A stretch of 64,000 nucleotides of DNA. It comes from Platanthera guangdongensis. Lineage: Eukaryota > Streptophyta > Magnoliopsida > Asparagales > Orchidaceae. The DNA lies in contig CM077160.1 in assembly GCA_039583875.1 (NCBI GenBank), positions 116,145,314 through 116,209,313 on the forward strand. Reading direction: 5' to 3'. The stretch's first letter is position 1; the number at the start of each line of letters is the position of its first letter. The translations under genes were made by a program, and so were the position numbers. This document shows positions 57,196-64,000 of the stretch, piece by piece. A model generated the notes under the pieces. That model was not told the DNA's origin, ran no database searches, and saw only the letters and a list, made by a program, of their open reading frames with translations.

Positions 57196-58640
57196 CAGGG
57201 TCGAGCCACGAGAGATCTTGTCGCCTACGACCCAGAGATCGAACGTACTATCCTAGCGCGAAGACGCGCCGCAGTCATCACTTTTTCCCCAATGGGAGAC
57301 CAGCTGAATGTTGATGCAGGCAACCGAGTTGGAGGGATACCTCATGGCGATAGAAATGGCGACGAAAATGAAGTGAAACCTCCCTAGGTCCGCACCATGA
57401 GGGATTATACTACACCTACTGTCGGGAGCATATACCCCGGTTTCGGACCTGCTATCACCAACCAACAGTTCGGGATTAAACCAGCTATTCTGAGTATCAT
57501 TCGAAACAATGCTCAGTTCTCCGGAATGGCCACTGAAGACGCCCATCTTCACCTCGCAGAATTCTCCAAAATTTGCACCACGTTCCACTACGCTGGAATC
57601 CCACACGAAACAGTCAAGCTCCGCCTATTCCCTTTTTAATTAAGGGACAAAGCCAAGACATGGCTTCACTCCCGCCCACCTGGAATAGCCACCACCTGGG
57701 AGGCTTTGACCACAAAATTCCTAGCTAAGTTCCATCCGGTAGATCGGATCGTGAGCATGAGGCGTGTAATAGCCAACTTTCGGCAAGCCGATCAAGAAAG
57801 TTTAGCCGAAGTTTGGGAGCGTTTTAACGAGCTGCTGAGGAAGTGCCCTAATCATGGATTCCAAACGTAGAACCTTGTCGAAAGTTTCTACTTCGCTATT
57901 AATCCCCACCACCGAGCCATGATCGATGCCTCCTCTAGAGGAACAATCATGAACCTTGCTCCAGATGATGCTCTGAGAATCTTACAAGACACCGCCACCC
58001 ACAGCGCTTACTGGACCGCTGGAATAAACATCCCACGAAGCACAAGTGGAGTACTTGCCGTGGATATCCCCAAGCCTGCTGTCGCTGCCCTAGTGATGGC
58101 AATCTCATGCCAAGGGTGCAGAAGCACCGACCACCACAGCTTCAAATGCTTAGGAGTTGAGGTACCAGATGAATCTTCTTTTCTGAATGAGTCAGTTAAT
58201 TTTGTAGCCAATCAAAACAGGGGAGTGCCTTACGGGAACACATACAACCCGGGGGTGCGAAACCACCCCAACTTTTCTTGGAATACAAACGCATCTGGCC
58301 AAAGATGGAAACTGGGGAAGCATCAAAACGATGCGTATGCCTACGGAATCCAACCGCGGCCTCCTCAACCGAATTATTCTCAAGGGCCCCCCGTCGTTAA
58401 AAAAAGTTTTTTGAAAGAGATGTTCTAGAAATTCGTTGAAATTTCCCAAACCAACATGACCAATCAAGCCGCTTCGATGCGCAAACTGGAGGCACAATTG
58501 GGCCAATTGGCCCAAGTGGTTTTCGAGCAAGGCACCTTACCTAGTAACACCGAAAAGAACCCCCATGAACAAGGTAAAAGTCTTGGGGAGGCAAATTTGG
58601 GAAACCGCAATGAACTCGTCATCAATTGTAAAATAAAAAT
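57196..58640 (+). pseudogene. gag: Athila-like gag, degraded
   Basis: Frame starting ATG 57196 (MQGRATRDLVAYDPEIERTI), broken by stops at 57385, 57637, 57868 and 58426. It carries the Athila-type Gag core: FSGMATEDAHLHLAEFSKIC, VKLRLFPF, DKAKTWLHS, WEALTTKFLAKFHP, ESLAEVWERFNELLRKCPNH and FYFAINPHHRAMIDAS. A CQGCRSTDHHSFKC zinc-knuckle-like word is near 58110, and LEAQLGQLAQVV near 58490 is typical of Athila Gag C-termini. The frame shifts by one base before the protease. Confidence 0.85.
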
Positions 58641-58655
58641 GTCGAAACCCCAACA

Positions 58656-59552
58656 TTATGCGACTCCGGGGCATCCAGCAACATCCTCACTTTGCAAGAT
58701 TTTGCGAAGATGCACCTACAAGTCGACATTGAAAATTGGATGTCACTTATCTTAGCGAATGGCAATTTGGTTGACACCGAGGGAGGTGTTCGGGAAGTCG
58801 AAATCGAGGTTAATGGAAAAAGTATAACCACTGACTTCCAGGTTTTGGGACCAAGGGAAAATAACTCTATTCCTATATTAGGAGTCCCGTTTCTGACGGC
58901 CAGTGGCGCATCCCTCGACTTTTCCAAAGGCCTCGTCACTTGGCCGACCGAAGATTCCGCCCTCGATAACACATCCATACATTCCTCTCCCATCCAAAAT
59001 AATAATTTTCTGAGTGTCACAGATACCAAGATAGATTCAGGACCTCCAACATTGGAAGAAGCACATCTGGACGAGAAGACAAAGAAAGGACTCTCCCAGG
59101 AGATAGATGAGAATCAAGAGCTACTGGTCAAAGAAGAGATCGAGTGCACTAAAGCCACGGCTGCCTTCCTACTTCCAGCAAACTATGTTTTTGAGCATGG
59201 CGAACCGTGTTTTATTCGGGAGAAATCCCTAGACACTTATTTGTATAATACTGCTGATAACTCTGTTAAGCGATCTGTAGCTTGGGCAGATCCGGTCGCC
59301 GTCACTGTGCCGGATAGGATGCCACAAACCACGACAACAAGAAACCCCACGGCCTACATCCATTGGAAGTCTCCCACGGTGGAGAAACTGAAAGAGGCAA
59401 AGCGTTTACGCGACGAGCGCTACGCTGCCTTCCGGCGCGAGAAAGAGTGCAATCGAATTAAAGGGAAAACCCCTACTCCCAATGCAAAAAGACAATCTGC
59501 TGTCCTCTCGCACCCCACCAGAGAGACTTACCACAAATCTGTTTATAGCTGA
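58656..59552 (+). pseudogene. Athila-like protease domain with C-terminal tail
   Basis: The frame begins with LCDSGASSNILTLQDFAKMH (the DSGA active site), followed by VNGKSITTDFQVLG and IPILGVPFLTASGASLDFSKG, the usual flap and C-terminal motif of Gypsy proteases. About 210 residues follow without RT similarity, including a Lys/Arg/Glu-rich helix (EKLKEAKRLRDERYAAFRRE), ending at TAA-free SVYS then TGA. The protease looks intact in itself but is out of frame with gag. Confidence 0.8.
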
Positions 59553-59771
59553 TTCCACCACCATCATTCCACTTTCCCTTCTTTTTTCTCTTTTCTCGCT
59601 ACTTATGGAACGCTGGTTTGTCTGTTTTTATTTCTCCCTTTTTCTACTGCAAAGAACTATTTATTATAACTGCTAATACAGGTATTTGGTCCACCTTAAG
59701 GACGGTAAACAAAAGGGCTTTCGGGAGACAACCCAAGTTGAACCATTTGGTCATGTGTTGTGCTTTGAGTT

Positions 59772-59881
<110 letters not shown>

Positions 59882-61470
59882 ATATTTTGTTTGGCGTGCA
59901 TATTTCAATCGCAGGTGCAGGAATTTTTGAGGCGCGACAACTTGGCCGCACTTGGACATCTCGTTGCATGACCGGTATGCTCAATTTTGAGCATAGGTAC
60001 TTCCTACCCGAGCTATTTTTCCCATTTGGAATGCTTATTTTTACTAGTTGTCGAATTTAAGTCTGGGGGGAGAACATGCGTGTGGTCACTACACAACACA
60101 TTTTATTGCATACCAGTCTCTTGTTTAGCCATTTCATGATCTCTGTCACACACACTGAATCACCCACATGAGTGCGCTCTTATCCACGTGCACAGCTCGA
60201 GTCAAATGTATTGATTTTGTGTAGACTTTAAAATAGTGGTGCTGGCTTCGGATTTCAGGATAGAGTAGTTCGAAACTCATGCAGTGCTCCTAATCGAGTA
60301 CTCATGGTTTGTGTAGAACTAGAATAGATTTAATTTTTCTTTATGCTCGTAGATTTATATTTTTTGCAGATGTAAATATTGTTTGTACTACTCAAAATCT
60401 GAATCTGGAGTAATCGAACAATAATGTAGGAATGCGTGTAGCCGCCACTAGACTCATATTGCTCGAGTCGGGAGGAAGGATCATCTTTCTCGGGGGCTAA
60501 GGACTTGCCCTAAGCTACTCTTGAAGCATTGGTGCCCGGTTAGTCAAGCGTGAGCATGACATAGGCCCTCATTTTGGCTAGTTTGAGCCTTGTTTAGCCT
60601 TTCCTACCCGTTAACTGTTGCATGCCAAATTTGTGCCTACCCCTTCCTTGATCCAGCTCCACTCACATTCACCAAGGCCTGAAGCTAAACCTACCATCGC
60701 AATCAAATGCTTGAGCTTGTTTGTATTTACTATTTTGATGATGTTGTGATTTGTGGAAATCGTGTAATGTGGTGCTGAATTCATAAAGTTTTTGATTGCT
60801 ACGTTTGGGGATTGCAAACGCAAAAAAACAAAAAGAAGAAAAGCGAAAAAGAAAAAGAAAAATCTGAAAGAATTTCTTTGATAATTCTATCCCCATCCTA
60901 TTTATTGATTTTGGTTGGGTTAGGCCATGTACACGCCCGGTTTTCAAGCTCAGTATAGGGGTGTGTTACCCGTACATTTCTAAGTGGCTGTATTGGTTTA
61001 GGTTTTTGTTCGTTCGCTTTGGTTGCATGTAGCCTTCATGTTTATCATTGACTACCAAACCTTAGCCTAAGCCCCATTCTCTCCTACATGTCCTGCTAAT
61101 TCACGCTTGAGTCTAACACGCGCCATGGAGAGAGTGTGAATGTACAAGCGTATGGTCCCCGACATTGATGGATATCTTTGCAGGTGATCACGAGCTCCGA
61201 TCTTTGGCAATGCTCACCTTAGTGGCCTGCCTACTTTCTTCCTACACATGATCGCAAGATTCTCCAGAATTCTAATTTTGAGCAAATACAATATTTATTT
61301 ACGTATGTCGAATAGTTTAAACTACGTAGTATAATTAATAAGTTTTTCTATTATATCTTCTATGCCCATGATGTATTTGATTTCTCGTCTTACTTTTTTT
61401 TGAAATTTCTGAGCTAGCTAGCTATGTTCTGGTCCACGGAGTGATGATTTGCTCCGGACATGCAAATGGT

Positions 61471-61484
61471 TATGTCTGGGGGTG
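61471..61484 (+). other. Athila-like polypurine tract
   Basis: TATGTCTGGGGGTG immediately before the 3' LTR; short and interrupted. Confidence 0.65.
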
Positions 61485-63002
61485 TGATGAGTCCAAATTT
61501 TACACTGATTTTTGGACTCATTTGGGCCAGTTTTATCGTCTTAGCACTGCACTTGAGAGCCATAACTACTTATATTTGCTTACGTGCCTATTTCATGATT
61601 AAGTGCACTTTAGGCCCTTTTCTATGTGCTTTATTTGTCTATGTGTTTTTGTTGTTCTTTAGCCATGTCTTAGGAATGTGTTGTGCACATTTGGTGGCCT
61701 ATCTTCCTCTTCTGCTGGTGCAGGGTTCGTGTGCGTGCTCTGAAACCGCTCGGGAGACCACGACGATGCAGGAACACTGCATACGACCACTGGACTTATT
61801 GTGCACGACCACTGGTCGTGCGCCACCGATCGTGCACATTACATTCTCATTTTTTCTAATTCTGCCTGGGTAATCACACTAGAACTGGCCATAGTGCGCA
61901 CGACCACTAGTCGTGCGCCACTGTTCGTGCGGGTTTACCCCTTGCTTTCTGCAAATCTGTCCTAGCCAATCACACGATCGGTGGATTCAGTGCGCACGAC
62001 CACCGGTTGTGCGCCACTGATCGTGCGCATATATGCTGATGTTTCTATCCAGGTTGTAGGTTTAATTGGAAATGGCACACAATCATCGACCTACAGTCCG
62101 CACGACCACTGGTCGTGCGCCACTGATCGTGCGCTCTGCTTTTGCTGCCTCCGTATTTAAGGGCCTGCTCCACGATTTAGGTCAACGCCCGTCATTTGCT
62201 GTGATCGGGGAGTACGCGCGAAGCGCCATTTTACTTCTCCAGCTGCTCCATCACCTCCACCTTCATTGGGAGTCCATAGCCGGTTATTCCGAAGCTTTCC
62301 AAACTCTCCGTCGAAGCTCCCGGCCATTGACGACTTCAACTCCAAGCTTTCCACTGGACTTGGAGAAGAAGACAACCTATAGAATGGACTCAAAGGCCTT
62401 TAAGGTGATAGCTCGTTGGTAACGGAAGCCTCCTCGGACTGAGCCCGGAAGCGGATTGACAACTCGCTATTCCGGCCACGACCTGCGGCGGATCTTCACT
62501 CTCTTTTGGTTTAATCCTCTTCCACTTCCTCTGTTGTATGGAATAATATAACATTGTAATAAACTACATGTTCTATTGTATGTCTAATGGGATGTTTGTA
62601 GTTTCCTTATGCTTGTAGTTGTGTGTGTGAATGCGCCTCGCCCACTCCACATCCACTCCATACCCGTGTTTCACCCGATTGCACTCCGCATAAGAACACT
62701 TCCACCCATTAGCTTTCCGGCCACTCGCCCAACCGATGTTCGGCATCGCGGCCGATACACTCACCTCACCTTGCGAAGCGGTGCCTTCGACCCACATAGC
62801 TTTAATTAGTTTATTAGATAAAACAACCACAATCCCTCAAGTCCCCTTTTTACTCTTTTTCTAAGTATAACCCCCATAACAATATTTTCTGAACTGTTGC
62901 CGCTCTATGCTAATTGCATTCCTCAAGAGACCGAGACTCGGGGATTTATTCCCAAACTTTATTGCTTGTGCGACCGGTGTGCTTGCCGATTTACACGCAC
63001 CA
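61485..63002 (+). repeat. Athila-like 3' LTR (1518 bp)
   Basis: TGATGAGTCC to ACGCACCA, followed by CACTT. TATTTAAGG at about 62153-62161. Confidence 0.94.
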
Positions 63003-64000
63003 CACTTCAGGATCATATACTGGAGATAATGGTCTTTCTGGACTTGATTTTTCTTGCTGATTTACTTCTGATGTCTGTTGTTGATTGCTTTGCTTTCTTT
63101 GTTGTTGTTTGCTATCCTGGGAACTGTGTTGCTGCCTGCTGCTGCTTTGATATGGTCTGGAATTATAAGAAGTTGTAGACCTTTGAACTTGTGAAACATT
63201 TCCTGCTGATCCTGCTGCAGAAGGAGGAGGAGGACCTCTCCTGAATTGTGGTGTTGGAGAGTATCTCCTACTCTTCTTCCTTGCTTTCATCTCATTCTTT
63301 GAATACCTCATCCAGTGAGGAGTATCTGGAGTGAGAGTAATGTTGTGCAGAATATAATAGGGGGTGTTAACAGTAGGAGAGGGTTTAGGAGCAGCCCTTG
63401 ATGGAGCCTTCTTCTTAAGTTTTCTCTTTTTAGAACTAGAATCTTCTAAGTCATCTGACTCTTCATCATCATCAGATTCATTGGCAGGATTATCACATAG
63501 GTCATTAATCTGTTTAAGCATTTCAGTAGAGACTACTGGATGAGCTTGTGGCTGTATACTTGTATCTATTATCTCAGCCTGTGGATGTTCAACTATATTT
63601 TCTTCTTCAGCCTGAGGTTGTGCTTGAACTTCTGGCTCTATAATTTCTGTATCAATGTCCTCAACCATGAAATCATCAAGATTGGGCATGGGGGATTCAG
63701 CTCCACCAAAAGTTGGAGGTGATAAAGCCTTTGGCTCTGTATCAGTTATTTGCTCTATAATATTCTCATTAACTACAAAACTTGTCCTTAGTTGTTCCAA
63801 AACTACAGGACTTATTGGTGCTGTGTAGCAGACTATAGCTTTAGATTAAGTATTAAAAACTGGTAAGGTAGTGCTATTGGAAACTATATCAAAAGAATAA
63901 AGTAATGAAGAAATATCAACTGTGGGATTAAGGATAAAATCACCAACAGTGATGATTTCTGGAATAGAAAAGTATGTTGCTTATTCTTCTATACAAACTG
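63003..64000 (-). pseudogene. Copia-G env-like ORF, middle part
   Basis: An open frame from about 63800 to 63003 that aligns with the Copia-E env-like ORF: TPYYILHNITLTPDTPHWMR and YSKNEMKARKKSRRY match IPYYILHNCPISEHWM and YSKNQLKAMKKKRKY. A Pro-rich then Gln/Ser-rich stretch follows, ending PVYDPE at the insertion. An acidic stretch (ESDDDEESDDLEDSS) precedes it. Upstream of 63800 the frame is broken by stops. The N-terminal domain is beyond the window. Confidence 0.75.

Overview
The window is repeat DNA from a flowering-plant genome. I see no host gene, tRNA or rRNA. Almost every base that can be assigned belongs to an LTR retrotransposon or a fragment of one, and the elements are nested inside each other. 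Evidence for a plant: a Tekay/Del-type chromovirus, SIRE/Maximus-type Copia elements with an extra 3' ORF, Athila/Tat-type gag genes, initiator-Met and Asp tRNA primer sites, and LTR lengths of 0.4-2 kb. The species cannot be told. The pattern suits pericentromeric or other heterochromatic sequence. Element labels (Copia-A and so on) are mine.

Left part, 1-23179. Five elements are stacked like Russian dolls and only their right ends are in view. A (+) chromovirus ends at 5886. It sits inside the gag of a (-) Gypsy element whose LTR ends at 7291. That sits inside a (-) SIRE-type Copia (Copia-A, LTR ends 14898). That in turn sits inside a (+) pol-less Gypsy with a gag remnant (LTR 18147-21469, itself split by a solo LTR). 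The outermost is a (-) Copia (Copia-B) of which only the 5' LTR and primer site remain (21594-23179). 23180-26814 is old unassigned DNA with an RNase H remnant.

Middle part, 26815-49474. This is a complete three-level Copia nest in which each target-site duplication (TSD) can be read. Copia-C (26815-49474, TSD CTCTC) is split in its reverse transcriptase by Copia-D (28342-45729, TSD GAGGC). Copia-D is split in its gag by the SIRE-type Copia-E (32687-44761, TSD AAACG). All three lie on the minus strand. LTR divergence, judged by eye, falls from about 9% in the outer element to 1-2% in the inner one, as nesting requires. Copia-E carries a long env-like extra ORF.

Right part, 49475-64000. After 0.75 kb of unassigned DNA comes the (+) 5' LTR of Copia-F (50242-53325), split by a solo SIRE-like LTR (TSD AAGGT). 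Inside Copia-F's gag start lies a (-) SIRE-type Copia-G. Its env-like ORF is split by a complete (+) Athila-like element (55556-63002, TSD CACTT) that has gag and protease but no RT, RNase H or integrase.

Main points for follow-up: (1) a good candidate 77-bp intron (397-473) between gag and protease of the chromovirus, whose removal restores one gag-pol frame; (2) in every LTR family here, the U3 upstream of the TATA box holds an array of one CpG-rich palindromic word, with a different word in each family; (3) SIRE-type elements repeat that word in their gag-PR coding region and their pol-env spacer; (4) a conserved env-like protein C-terminus shared by two diverged SIRE elements.
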